NCBI RefSeq assembly: GCF_030034735.1
Contig: NZ_CP125370.1
Span: 1,240,001-1,304,000, forward strand
Origin: Paenibacillus sp. RC334
GTDB lineage: Bacteria > Bacillota > Bacilli > Paenibacillales > Paenibacillaceae
Length of the DNA: 64,000 nucleotides
Direction: 5' to 3'
Shown here one piece after another: positions 1 to 8,666 of the stretch. A program made the translations under genes and the position numbers. Below the pieces are notes generated by a model that did no database searches, was not told where the DNA came from, and saw only the letters and a list, made by a program, of their open reading frames with translations. How positions within the stretch are numbered: the stretch's first letter is position 1; each line of letters opens with the position of its first letter.

Positions 1-252
1 CGTCAGCCGTCCCTCTGTGGTGATGCTGCCGAATACCTTGCCGGCCAGGATGACGTCTTGTGCGATGATATCCGAACGCACAACAGCAGATTCCCCGATC
101 ACGACGGCGTGAGTGCTGCGGATATCGCCCTGAAAATGGCCATCAATCCGAATATTGGCCTCAGCCTCAATCGTACCTTCAAAGCTGGTGCCGTTAGCCA
201 ACAGCGTATCGGTCGCAGGAGCGGCCAGCTTTTTTTTGGAGTCCTTGAACAT
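1..252 (-). CDS. Bactofilin family protein (partial, C-terminus off the window)
   Basis: The minus strand reads from an ATG at 252, preceded by a GGAGG ribosome binding site, and stays open to the window edge (84 codons). The protein starts MFKDSKKKLAAPATDTLLAN and then shows short beta-helix repeats with regular glycines and isoleucines (IRIDGHFQGDI, VVIGESAVVRSDI), the pattern of bactofilins, polymer-forming cytoskeletal proteins. The M23 peptidase gene lies 45 bases upstream on the same strand, and this pairing is common in Firmicutes and fits a role in cell-wall shape. The C-terminus is missing only because the window ends. Confidence 0.8.
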   Translation of the reverse strand, partial: MFKDSKKKLAAPATDTLLANGTSFEGTIEAEANIRIDGHFQGDIRSTHAVVIGESAVVRSDIIAQDVILAGKVFGSITTEGRLT

Positions 253-297
253 GTTGTTTTCCTCCAATCCTTTTATTGTAAGCATTTTGCAAAATCC

Positions 298-1329
298 TCA
301 TTGTACATACAGTAACGGATCGACAGGCTGACTATGCTTGACGATCTGAAAATGAAGATGAGGCCCCGTGCTTCTTCCCGTGCTTCCCAGAAGGCCGATG
401 GTCTGTCCTTTACGGACTCGTTCCCCCGGAGTCACCTGCATACCGCTCAGGTGCATATACCAGGACTGGAATCCGTCAGGATGCTGGATGATAATGCACT
501 TGCCCCGTGCCCCGCTGGAGGCTGCCTCCAGCACGGTGCCCGCTCCTGCGGCATAGACGGGATCACCCGTTTGTCCGGCAATATCCATGCCCGAATGGAA
601 AGCCGATTTGCCCGTAAACGGATCGCTGCGATAGCCGAAGCTGGAGGTCATCTGGCGTGAACTGACAGGCCAGGCCGAAGGCTTGCCTTGTTCGGCAAGC
701 GCCAGTCTGCGGGTCTGGAGCAACTGTGCGGCTTGCTTCTGCTCAAGGTTCTGCTGTACGGCGTTCGCCTGCTGAATAGAGCGGGGAACCGTGCGCTCTA
801 CCGTGTCCAGCAGGGATTCGATTTCCTGAAAATCATCCATGGCTTGACGAGTAAGCATGGCTGTATTTTCATGTACTGTAATCAATTCACCCCCGGTATA
901 GCCGGAGGCATCCCAGGAGAGTGGGGTCATGGCCGCTTTGCTGCTACTGGTGGCAGAGGATTTTCCGTATTTACGAATAAATTGCTGCATTTGCTGCTCC
1001 AGTTCCGTTACACGCTGGAGGCGTTCGCGAATACTGGTGGCCTGATTCGTCAGCTTCATGACTTCGCGGCGCAGTCGCCCGATTGCCGCATCCTTGTCCG
1101 CTACCGTAACCTCCATCTGCAAGCTCTGGACAGCAAGATTCGTTTCCATTTGGGAGATAATATGGGAAGAACGGATTTGCAGCCCGATCACGAGTGTAGA
1201 GATGGACGCGATCACAAGGGTCGGGACGAGAATGACAGCGGCTGTAGAGCATTGTAGCTGCTTGGGCGGTTGCTGTGCATCTCGAATGACGAGCAAGGTC
1301 ATCCGGCGATTTAGGCTTCCTTTTTTCAT
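298..1329 (-). CDS. Membrane-anchored M23 family metallopeptidase
   Basis: A 343-residue protein. It has a short basic cytoplasmic N-terminus, one membrane segment at about residues 29-51, a coiled-coil stretch at about 58-120, and a C-terminal LytM/M23 domain from about residue 225. The zinc and catalytic motifs are intact: HSGMD (His245, Asp249), YMHL (His293) and PHLHF (His324, His326). It should cut peptidoglycan cross-links outside the membrane, or act as a regulator of such cutting. The start is supported by AAAGGAG just upstream of the ATG. It is the first gene of a likely operon with the bactofilin gene. Confidence 0.88.
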   Translation of the reverse strand: MKKGSLNRRMTLLVIRDAQQPPKQLQCSTAAVILVPTLVIASISTLVIGLQIRSSHIISQMETNLAVQSLQMEVTVADKDAAIGRLRREVMKLTNQATSIRERLQRVTELEQQMQQFIRKYGKSSATSSSKAAMTPLSWDASGYTGGELITVHENTAMLTRQAMDDFQEIESLLDTVERTVPRSIQQANAVQQNLEQKQAAQLLQTRRLALAEQGKPSAWPVSSRQMTSSFGYRSDPFTGKSAFHSGMDIAGQTGDPVYAAGAGTVLEAASSGARGKCIIIQHPDGFQSWYMHLSGMQVTPGERVRKGQTIGLLGSTGRSTGPHLHFQIVKHSQPVDPLLYVQ

Positions 1330-1456
1330 AATCGCTCCTTTCTGGACATCGCTCCTATCCTATAGTGCTTGGTTACTATCTATTCAGCTTAAGGGGCAAA
1401 CATGTCAAAAAAATTGGAGCTTGGTATAAAACGTAGATGTATAAGGAGGCTTAAAC

Positions 1457-2887
1457 ATGCTGTGGTTGCTGTTGGTTTTAATTGTTTTTATTTTTCAGAC
1501 CGGGACGATCCTGCTCTTTGAATTTCGCAAGCCGTCCAAGGCGGTAGCCTGGCTATTTATTTTGTTCTGCTTCCCGCTTATCGGCTTTGTCGTGTACTAC
1601 TTTGTTGCACAGGATTATAAGAAGCGCAAAATGGTGCGAAAAGGGGGATCACAGCTGTTTCGTGAATTCCGCGAGCGCCTATGGTCGCAATCGAGGGTGA
1701 TTGAGAATGTGGAACAAATGCATAATCCTCATTTCAAGCAACAAGAGCGTCTCTTTAACCAGCTCATCCGTATGTCGGAAAATCCGTTGACCGGCTGCAA
1801 TCGCACACATGTGCTAACGAATGGGGAGGAAACCTTCGAGGCGATGCTGACAGCGCTGGAACGGGCGCAGCATCATATCCATGTAGAGTTTTACATATTC
1901 CGGGCGGACGACATCGGTATCCGGTTTCAGGAGGTCATGATCCGCAAGGCGCGCGAGGGTGTGAAGGTTCGATTCGTGGTGGACGGCGTGGGGAGCTACA
2001 ATCTGCCCTATTCTTTTATTCGTGCCTGTAGTGAGGCAGGTGTAGAGTTTCATTATTTTCTGCCCCCGTTTTTCGCGACGCTGGATCGCCGGATTAACTA
2101 CCGTAACCACCGTAAAATCGTAGTGGTGGACGGACTGATTGGGTTTGTTGGAGGAATCAATGTGGGCGACGATTATCTCGGCAAATACCCCAAGGTGGGA
2201 TTTTGGCGCGATACGCATTTGCAGATTGAGGGAGATAGCGTCTATTTTCTGCAAAATGCTTTTTTGAGCGACTGGAAGCTGGCCTCCGGGGAACGGCTGA
2301 TGGATGAGAATTTATTTCCACCGCATTCCTGTGAAGGGGATGAGGAAGTACAGATTTTGAGCAGCGGCCCCGATCAGGTATGGGATACGATTCAGGAAAT
2401 GTGCTTTGGTGCGCTGGCGGTTGCCAAGAAGCGGATCTGGATAACCACACCGTATTTTATTCCCGATTCGGGGATTTATGAAGCGCTTAAGCTGGCGGCG
2501 GTCAGCGGCGTAGATGTGCGAATTATTATTCCATACAAATCGGATTCAAAGCTGGTGCATCTGGCGTCCCTGTCCTATGTGCAAGAGCTGCTGGAGGCGG
2601 GTGTGGAGTTCTATCAATACCGCAAAGGATTTATTCACGCTAAAGTCATCATTGTGGATGATTTGCTCGGCTCGGTCGGGACCGCCAATATGGACATGCG
2701 CAGCTTTTTCTATAATTTTGAGTTGACCGCTGTACTCTTTGCCCGGTCAGCGCTGGAACACCTTTCGGCCGATTTTGAAGAGGACCTGTCCAACTCCTCG
2801 CACATCGATTTAAAGGTGTTCCGCAGACGGCCACGATTACAGAAAACAGCTGAAATTCTGGCTCGCATGCTCTCTCCGCTCCTTTAA
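1457..2887 (+). CDS. cls: Cardiolipin synthase
   Basis: A 476-residue phospholipase-D superfamily enzyme that joins two phosphatidylglycerol molecules into cardiolipin and glycerol at the membrane. Two membrane segments occupy residues 1-22 and about 29-51. Both HKD motifs are present: His218, Lys220, Asp225 (NHRKIVVVDG) and His394, Lys396, Asp401 (IHAKVIIVDD). Length and domain order match bacterial ClsA-type enzymes. AAGGAGG precedes the ATG. It stands alone, divergent from the M23 gene. Confidence 0.93.
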   Translation: MLWLLLVLIVFIFQTGTILLFEFRKPSKAVAWLFILFCFPLIGFVVYYFVAQDYKKRKMVRKGGSQLFREFRERLWSQSRVIENVEQMHNPHFKQQERLFNQLIRMSENPLTGCNRTHVLTNGEETFEAMLTALERAQHHIHVEFYIFRADDIGIRFQEVMIRKAREGVKVRFVVDGVGSYNLPYSFIRACSEAGVEFHYFLPPFFATLDRRINYRNHRKIVVVDGLIGFVGGINVGDDYLGKYPKVGFWRDTHLQIEGDSVYFLQNAFLSDWKLASGERLMDENLFPPHSCEGDEEVQILSSGPDQVWDTIQEMCFGALAVAKKRIWITTPYFIPDSGIYEALKLAAVSGVDVRIIIPYKSDSKLVHLASLSYVQELLEAGVEFYQYRKGFIHAKVIIVDDLLGSVGTANMDMRSFFYNFELTAVLFARSALEHLSADFEEDLSNSSHIDLKVFRRRPRLQKTAEILARMLSPLL

Positions 2888-3018
2888 AGGCGGTTTTCGC
2901 CGTTTTTATCAATATAATCCCGCTTTATTGAGATTTATGTGCTTTTTGCTAACTTTTTTGCGCAAAATCACTGTTTTATGGTATAGTATTCATATAACAC
3001 AAGCGCGGTAAAGGAGAA

Positions 3019-3045
3019 GGGACTGCGGAATGCAGCCCCTTTTTT
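3019..3045 (+). terminator. Hairpin with T-run, between cls and yitT-like gene
   Basis: GGGACTGC pairs with GCAGCCCC (one mismatch) and is followed by six Ts. It lies 132 bases after cls and 38 bases before the YitT-like gene, so it could be a terminator or a leader attenuator of the latter. Confidence 0.45.
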
Positions 3046-3082
3046 GGTCCAATATACCATACTGTAACGGGGGGATTTATAT

Positions 3083-4027
3083 ATGAGTGTAGTGAGCAAG
3101 GAAGTCCAAAATCTGTCTGAGATCACAGATGTGACCGGAGAGTTGACCAAGATCAGCAAAATTCCAGCCAATCCTAAAAACAAAGCAAAACGCCTGTTTC
3201 AGCGTGCGGCCATGATTATTTTCGGTGCAGCGCTTATGGCAGTGGGCCTCGAGATATTCCTGGTTCCTAACGGCGTTATCGACGGTGGGGTCACAGGTAT
3301 TTCAATTATGGCCTCCAAGATTACTGGCTACCCGCTCGGCATTTTCCTGACCCTGTTGAACCTTCCATTTTTGGTTATCGGCTACAAGCAAATCGGTAAA
3401 ACCTTCGCTTTATCCACATTATTCGGCATTATCGTGATGTCTATCGGAACCACGTTACTTCACAGTGTAAATGCGTTAACCCCTGGCGAACCGCTGTTGG
3501 GCGCTATTTTTGGCGGTGTCATTCTCGGCGTTGGGGTAGGTCTCGTCATCCGGTCCGGCGGCTCGCTGGATGGAACAGAGATCGTAGCTATTCTCGTCAG
3601 TGAAAAAACTCCTTTTTCGGTCGGTGAGATCGTACTTTTCGTTAACATCTTCATTCTGGGCAGCGCAGGCTTTGTATTCGGTTGGCCGAATGCCCTGTAT
3701 TCCATGATTGCTTATTATATTGCGATGAAAATGATTGATATTACCATCGAAGGTCTGGATCAGTCCAAATCGGTCTGGATTATTAGTGAAAAATACCGCG
3801 ACATCGGGGATGCCCTGACGGACCGTCTTGGACGGGGTGTAACCTATCTGGAAGGTGAGGGCGGCTTTACAGGCGAAAGCAAGAAAGTCATTTTCGTCGT
3901 CATCACCCGTCTGGAAGAAGCGAAGCTGAAGAACATCGTTGAGGATTGGGACCCGCATGCCTTTGTGGCAATTGGTAACATTCATGATGTGAAGGGCGGA
4001 CGCTTCAAGAAAAAAGGAATACACTAG
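3083..4027 (+). CDS. YitT family membrane protein (DUF161 plus DUF2179)
   Basis: A 314-residue protein. The first 40 or so residues are hydrophilic, then five to six membrane segments rich in Gly (for example IFGAALMAVGLEIFLVP and LLGAIFGGVILGVGVGLVI) form the YitT/DUF161 module. The last 80 residues or so are a soluble DUF2179 domain (GRGVTYLEGEGGFTGESKKV). The family is widespread in Firmicutes with no settled biochemical role. A GGGGG ribosome binding site lies upstream of the ATG. Confidence 0.87.
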   Translation: MSVVSKEVQNLSEITDVTGELTKISKIPANPKNKAKRLFQRAAMIIFGAALMAVGLEIFLVPNGVIDGGVTGISIMASKITGYPLGIFLTLLNLPFLVIGYKQIGKTFALSTLFGIIVMSIGTTLLHSVNALTPGEPLLGAIFGGVILGVGVGLVIRSGGSLDGTEIVAILVSEKTPFSVGEIVLFVNIFILGSAGFVFGWPNALYSMIAYYIAMKMIDITIEGLDQSKSVWIISEKYRDIGDALTDRLGRGVTYLEGEGGFTGESKKVIFVVITRLEEAKLKNIVEDWDPHAFVAIGNIHDVKGGRFKKKGIH

Positions 4028-4030
4028 CGC

Positions 4031-4086
4031 AAGGGGACGATTCCTCGGCCGATTTTACGGCTGTGGAGTTCGTCCCCTTTTTTTAT
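4031..4086 (+). terminator. Rho-independent terminator after yitT-like gene
   Basis: GGGGACGA at 4033-4040 pairs with TCGTCCCC at 4070-4077 and is followed by a run of Ts. It sits in the convergent gap between the YitT-like gene and the ligD polymerase gene. Confidence 0.8.
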
Positions 4087-4973
4087 TTGGCGCGCATATG
4101 CTTTAGAACATCCTCGATGGGCTGGGGAGGGACCTTGGCGATCAAGTCGCCCACCTGATTTAGCCGTTCCTCAATATTCAGCAAATGATAGTCAAGCGGC
4201 GATACGTTTTGTCGTACCTCGTCCCATGTTAGTGGGGTGGATACCGTAGCGCCAGGGCGTGCCCGCGGGGTATAGGGAGCGGCCAGGGTTTTTCCTTGAT
4301 AATGCTGCAAATAATCAAAATAGATAGCATTTCCCCGATCCTTTTTTAACCGTTCCAGTGTGAACAGATGAGGGTGCTTTTCGGTCACGAACTGTCCCAC
4401 CAGCAGACCGATGCTGCGAAGCTCGTCGAAGGTGATACCTGTGCGGATCGGGACGATAATTTGTACACCCGTGGCCCCGGACGTTTTGGGTACGGATTCC
4501 AAACCAAGTGAAGCCAGCACTTCACCGACGATGGATGCCGCTTCCATAATGCGTGGCTCCACTTCTCTGGAAGGATCAAGGTCAATCATCCATTCACACG
4601 GTAGCGTGCTGCCCGCCTGATGCAGGGAGGGATGAAACTCCAGCGCGGCCTGATTGCCGAGCCATAGCAGTTGCGGTAGCGTACCAAGCACCATATATTC
4701 AATGCCGTCATGCAGGAAAGTCTCGATGTAGTCTGGACGGGGCTGCGGGGCATTTTTCTGGTAAAAAAAATCCCCGTGAATGCCGTGCGGCCATCGGATG
4801 ACGGTCAGCAAACGGTTGTGGCTATATTTGAGCAGAAAAGGAGCCAGCACCGCAAGCTTGCGAAGATACAGCGCTTTGGTGATACCAGCTTCGGGCCACA
4901 GTGGTTTATCCGGATTGGTGATAGGAATTTCCAGACCTTCGATGGTAATGATGCCTTTAACAGCTTGTCCCAT
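4083..4973 (-). CDS. ligD: Stand-alone LigD-type DNA polymerase/primase domain (NHEJ)
   Basis: A 296-residue archaeo-eukaryotic-primase-type polymerase matching the polymerase domain of LigD, without ligase or phosphoesterase domains. Visible family motifs are HGDFFYQKNAP, the catalytic DLDPS metal motif (in CEWMIDLDPS), and YFDYLQHYQGKTLAAPYTPR near the C-terminus. In Bacillales this domain works with Ku and an ATP-dependent ligase in non-homologous end joining, filling gaps and adding ribonucleotides, often in the spore. The ku gene lies 8.7 kb away on the same strand with a lasso peptide cluster between them. No ligase gene is in the window. Confidence 0.88.
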   Translation of the reverse strand: MGQAVKGIITIEGLEIPITNPDKPLWPEAGITKALYLRKLAVLAPFLLKYSHNRLLTVIRWPHGIHGDFFYQKNAPQPRPDYIETFLHDGIEYMVLGTLPQLLWLGNQAALEFHPSLHQAGSTLPCEWMIDLDPSREVEPRIMEAASIVGEVLASLGLESVPKTSGATGVQIIVPIRTGITFDELRSIGLLVGQFVTEKHPHLFTLERLKKDRGNAIYFDYLQHYQGKTLAAPYTPRARPGATVSTPLTWDEVRQNVSPLDYHLLNIEERLNQVGDLIAKVPPQPIEDVLKHMRAK

Positions 4974-5114
4974 AACGCTACGCTCCTTCTTTTAACCTGT
5001 TATAAGCTGAGCTTGAGAAATTCACATGGAAACGGAGTAGGCGGAATGATGTACCTGTAGATGTAGTTATGGATTAACATGAGCGTCATGTACACAAATT
5101 ATCCGTCAAAGGGA

Positions 5115-5143
5115 TTGACAAGATACAATATGTATCATAAATT
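5115..5143 (+). promoter_or_regulatory. Probable sigma-A promoter of the lasso peptide cluster
   Basis: TTGACA at 5115-5120, then 17 bases, then TAAATT at 5138-5143, in a very AT-rich stretch. Its position argues that translation of the first cluster gene starts at the TTG at 5205 and not at the ATG at 5079, which lies upstream of the promoter. Confidence 0.5.
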
Positions 5144-5204
5144 TATAATAAAATACGTAGTGTATCTATTAAATGTCTTGAGCAGAGGTAGAGGAGGAGT
5201 TTCC

Positions 5205-6470
5205 TTGATTGATAAGCAAGGCGAGGGACTGGTTTTCCTGCTTAGTGTCCCCCGAAGTGGAAGCTCGCTAGTGACTACCATTTTGCAAAACCACTCCCGC
5301 CTGTTTGCTACGCAGGAAATGTGGTTCCTGCTCAGCCTGTATGATCTTCCCCAGTCGCAAACACGTCCCTATGGGGGAACTGGAATCATCCGGCAGTTTT
5401 TTAACGGTATGGTTCCTCCGCACGTATTGGAGCAGGCTTCCCGGTCGTATGCACTTGAGATCTATAACGGTCTGCTTGAAGGGACTAAAGCAAATATGGT
5501 TATCGACAAATCCCCGCGTTACTATACGGTGCTGGAATTTATAGACCGTCTTTTCCCGGCAGCCCGCAGGGTATGGCTTATCCGTAATCCTTTATCTATC
5601 GCGGCTTCATTCAAAAAAGTTAATCAGATGCGCAGCGAACGCTTTCATCTGCTGGAGGAGCTGGAGAGCCCGCATTTTAATATGAAAATGACGGATATTA
5701 CGGTCGGTTTGTTCCGTTATGCACATTATTTTGCTACGCCTCATCCGCTTGCATACCCGCTTGTGTATGAACAACTTGTAGCCAACCCAGCGGTGGAGAT
5801 CGGGAGGCTGTGCGATTTTCTGGGTGTCGATTATGAACCAGGCATAGAAAAGTACGGGGATTTTGCGGATACACCTAAATCCAGTCTATTTTACAGCATG
5901 GGAGCGGGTGATCCGTTCGTGGGGGAGCATGAACAGACGCATCTGGACTCGGTACATAGCTGGCAACATCTGTTGAACAAAAAGGAAATCGAGCTGTACT
6001 GCAGAAGCATCGGAGCTCGTATGTTTACACAACTTGGCTACGGGGAAGCACTGGAGCAGGCCGAGCATATCACCGGGGTAAGGTTTGAAGAGGAAGCCGA
6101 TGTGGAGCTACTAAGTCGGCGTACGAGCCAGTTTCTCCAGCAAAGCGGCTTTGAGTGGAAGAACGCTTATCGGATGCTGGAAAAGCAGGATGCGGATAAC
6201 AGGGGATTTATAATAAAAGCAGGACAGCATCCTGTACTTCAAGATTCTCGACAGAATGATGCTGTACAGGTTGTAAATGATAGACGTCTCCAATCGCTGG
6301 AAAATAGGCTGGCACATAGCTATGAGGAGCGTAATCGTCTTATCGCACAGCTCCAAACCTACCAACGCAGAAATCAACGGCTCCGATCTCGTATCCCCTT
6401 TGCTCGTCATTTGGGTCGCTGGGCGTCTGTAGCGCTATCAGGTATGGAAAAAGAAAAAGGGGGGGAAAAC
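5205..6470 (+). CDS. Lasso-cluster sulfotransferase (as sequenced, in frame with the cyclase)
   Basis: About 422 residues. The start is the TTG at 5205, with AGAGGAGG just upstream. A sulfotransferase domain runs from the N-terminus: the 5'-phosphosulfate loop VPRSGSSLVTTIL lies near residues 13-25 and the 3'-phosphate-binding region is RNPLSIAASFKK. A helical, Gln/Arg-rich C-terminal stretch follows. Sulfotransferase genes occur in paeninodin-like lasso clusters, where they presumably decorate the peptide (family knowledge); the substrate here is unknown. As sequenced there is no stop before the cyclase. With six instead of seven Gs at 6459-6465, this gene would end at a TGA overlapping the GTG of the cyclase. 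Confidence 0.75.
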
Positions 6471-8396
6471 GTGAGTGCGATTGCCGGAATATACAGCTTC
6501 GGACATGAGCCCGTATGCACCGAAGAAGGCGGTAAAATGATGCAAGCTCTGCGAAAATATCCCGCCGACCGCGTTTGCGCCTGGTGTGAGGGTTCCATAT
6601 TCTTGGGCTGCCACGCGCAGCATGTGACACCGGAATCCGTCCATGAGCGTCTCCCTTTCTATGACGAGGAACGGAATTTGGCAATCACGGCGGATGCGAT
6701 TATTGACAATCGTTTCGAGCTGTTTGAACGGCTGGGGGTGGGACAGGAACGGCGGCACGACATCACGGACAGCGAGTTGATTTTGCTGGCATACGACAAA
6801 TGGGCCCTCGACGCGGCCCGCTATCTGATAGGCGATTTTGCCTTTGTCATTTGGGATGCCGGGCAGCACAGATTATATGGCGCTCGTGATATGGCAGGAA
6901 GCCGCACGCTGTATACATACCAACATGACCGAGGGTTTGCATTCAGTACAGTAGTAGCCCCTCTTCTGACGCTGTCTTCCCTGCAAAAAGAATTGCATGA
7001 GCCGTGGCTGGCGGAATTTCTGTCGATCCGCGCCATGCAGGAATCCGTCGATATTGGGACTACTGGCTACAAGCATATAAACCAGCTCCCGCCCGCCCAT
7101 TGGTTCACCATGGAGGAGGGAAAGTCAACCATCCATAAATATGCTTCTTTGGATGATGTGGAGCCGCTGCGGCTCAAAACCGGCGGCGAGTACGTGGAGG
7201 CTTTTCGCGAGGTATTCTCACAGGCGGTGAATGCCAGATTGCGCACGCATCGTGGCGTGGGAGCGGCCTTGAGTGGCGGTCTGGATTCCGGTGCGGTTGC
7301 CAGCTTTGCCGCACCGTCGCTGCGATTGCAGCAAAAGCCTCTTCATGCGTACAGCTATGTGCCCGTACAGGATTTTACGGATTGGACACCGTCGACATTG
7401 CTGGCAAATGAACGGGCCTATATCCAATCCACGGCTCGATATGTGGGCAACATTCACGAAAATTACCTGGATTTTGAGGGGAAAAGCCCATTTTCAGAAA
7501 TTGATATCTGGCTGGAATTGATGGAAGCTCCCTATAAATATTTTGAAAATTCGTTCTGGATCAGAGGCTTTTATGAAAAAGCACAGGAACAAAATGTGGG
7601 TGTGCTGCTAACCGGAGCGCGAGGTAATTTTACCATTTCGTGGGGGCCTGCGCTGGACTATTATGCCCGTCAGCTTCGTCGTTTGCACTGGCTGCAATCT
7701 TTTCAGGGATTGTGGCAGTACAGCAAGCTGACTGGAAGGCGAGTATCGCATTTATTACCCGTGATGCTGAAAAAAGCGACCTCGCTCGATTCTCGTTCCT
7801 GGTTACGCGGCGGTAATCGGAGTCCGGTTCCTTCGCTCATTCACCCGGAGTTTGCCAAGCGGATGAATGTGGAGGACATTCCGACTTTGAGTGGAACCGG
7901 ATGGATGAAGAATGCAGATCAGGCGAGAAAAGAAAAGTTCACGAATTTGGCGATTGCGAACAAAAATGGTGTGGTTGCGACCAAACTGTCGCTGCGATAC
8001 GGACTGTGGGAACGTGATCCGACCGGAGACAGCCGGGTGATCCGCTTTTGCCTGTCGGTGCCCTTTGAGCAATACGTGCAAAACGGCCGGGATCGCGCAC
8101 TTATTCGCGGAGCTATGCGGGATTATTTGCCCGATGATGTCCGGTTAAACCAGCGTGTACGCGGTGTCCAGCCTGCGGATTGGCTGCACCGTATGCTCCC
8201 CTGCTGGGAGACGTTTATGGGGGAACTTCAACTGCTGTGCCATGATTTACATGCCGCCGAATTTCTGAATATCGATGTCATTAAAACGGCTATGGCGAAG
8301 TTTCGTCAACCGCGACCGGAGCAGGCGTCCGATCCCAGCATACGGCTGCTAATGCACAGTCTGATTGTGTACCGCTTTATACGCGGATTTAACTGA
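6471..8396 (+). CDS. Lasso peptide cyclase (asparagine synthetase B homologue, C protein)
   Basis: A 641-residue protein if started at the GTG at 6471, where it begins MSAIAGIYSF, the usual N-terminus of lasso cyclases. An N-terminal Ntn/GATase-II-like domain lacks the catalytic Cys2, as is normal for this family. It is followed by an ATP-pyrophosphatase domain with the SGGLDSG motif near residue 268. The enzyme adenylates the ring Asp or Glu side chain of the precursor and closes the macrolactam with the freed N-terminal amine. The reading frame continues from the sulfotransferase without a stop, so either a fusion protein or an internally initiated protein could be made. Confidence 0.88.
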   Translation: MSAIAGIYSFGHEPVCTEEGGKMMQALRKYPADRVCAWCEGSIFLGCHAQHVTPESVHERLPFYDEERNLAITADAIIDNRFELFERLGVGQERRHDITDSELILLAYDKWALDAARYLIGDFAFVIWDAGQHRLYGARDMAGSRTLYTYQHDRGFAFSTVVAPLLTLSSLQKELHEPWLAEFLSIRAMQESVDIGTTGYKHINQLPPAHWFTMEEGKSTIHKYASLDDVEPLRLKTGGEYVEAFREVFSQAVNARLRTHRGVGAALSGGLDSGAVASFAAPSLRLQQKPLHAYSYVPVQDFTDWTPSTLLANERAYIQSTARYVGNIHENYLDFEGKSPFSEIDIWLELMEAPYKYFENSFWIRGFYEKAQEQNVGVLLTGARGNFTISWGPALDYYARQLRRLHWLQSFQGLWQYSKLTGRRVSHLLPVMLKKATSLDSRSWLRGGNRSPVPSLIHPEFAKRMNVEDIPTLSGTGWMKNADQARKEKFTNLAIANKNGVVATKLSLRYGLWERDPTGDSRVIRFCLSVPFEQYVQNGRDRALIRGAMRDYLPDDVRLNQRVRGVQPADWLHRMLPCWETFMGELQLLCHDLHAAEFLNIDVIKTAMAKFRQPRPEQASDPSIRLLMHSLIVYRFIRGFN

Positions 8397-8440
8397 TCTG
8401 GTCAGACAGATACGTCGTTCGTTGGAGGGGAGGTGATGAC

Positions 8441-8569
8441 ATGAGTAAAAAAGAATGGCAAGAGCCAACCATAGAGGTACTGGATATTAACCAGACGATG
8501 GCAGGTAAGGGCTGGAAACAGATTGACTGGGTATCTGACCACGATGCCGATTTGTATAACCCAAGCTAG
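8441..8569 (+). CDS. Lasso peptide precursor (A protein), paeninodin-like
   Basis: A 42-codon gene with a GGAGGGGAGG ribosome binding site. The leader is 20 residues: it begins MSKKEWQEP, where Trp-x-x-Pro stands in for the Tyr-x-x-Pro RRE-binding motif, and ends INQTM with the conserved Thr at position -2. The core is 22 residues, starting AGKGWKQID: Ala1 and Asp9 are spaced for a nine-membered macrolactam ring. The tail WVSDHDADLYNPS is acidic and ends in Ser22. In paeninodin the C-terminal Ser is phosphorylated by a cluster kinase (family knowledge), and a matching kinase gene follows here. The position after the cyclase gene, not first, is unusual as far as I recall. Confidence 0.9.
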   Translation: MSKKEWQEPTIEVLDINQTMAGKGWKQIDWVSDHDADLYNPS

Positions 8570-8594
8570 AGAGTGGCAATTATTCAATACACAG

Positions 8595-8652
8595 CCGTCT
8601 TTATTTCTTGGGGGTTGGAGACTTTGCTCGAAGAAATAAAGGCGGGATTTTT
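8595..8652 (+). terminator. Attenuator hairpin between precursor and kinase genes
   Basis: A 15-base stem (CCGTCTTTATTTCTT with AAGAAATAAAGGCGG, one G-U pair) followed by five Ts at 8648-8652. It lies right after the precursor stop codon and just before the kinase gene. This would end most transcripts after the precursor gene and allow limited read-through into the maturation genes, a common arrangement in peptide clusters. Confidence 0.75.
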
Positions 8653-8666
8653 AAAGGACAGAGGGA

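Noticed and set aside
5079..5204. N-terminal 42-codon extension of the sulfotransferase frame
   Set aside because: It runs through the predicted promoter, has no ribosome binding site, and its AT-rich composition does not resemble coding sequence.
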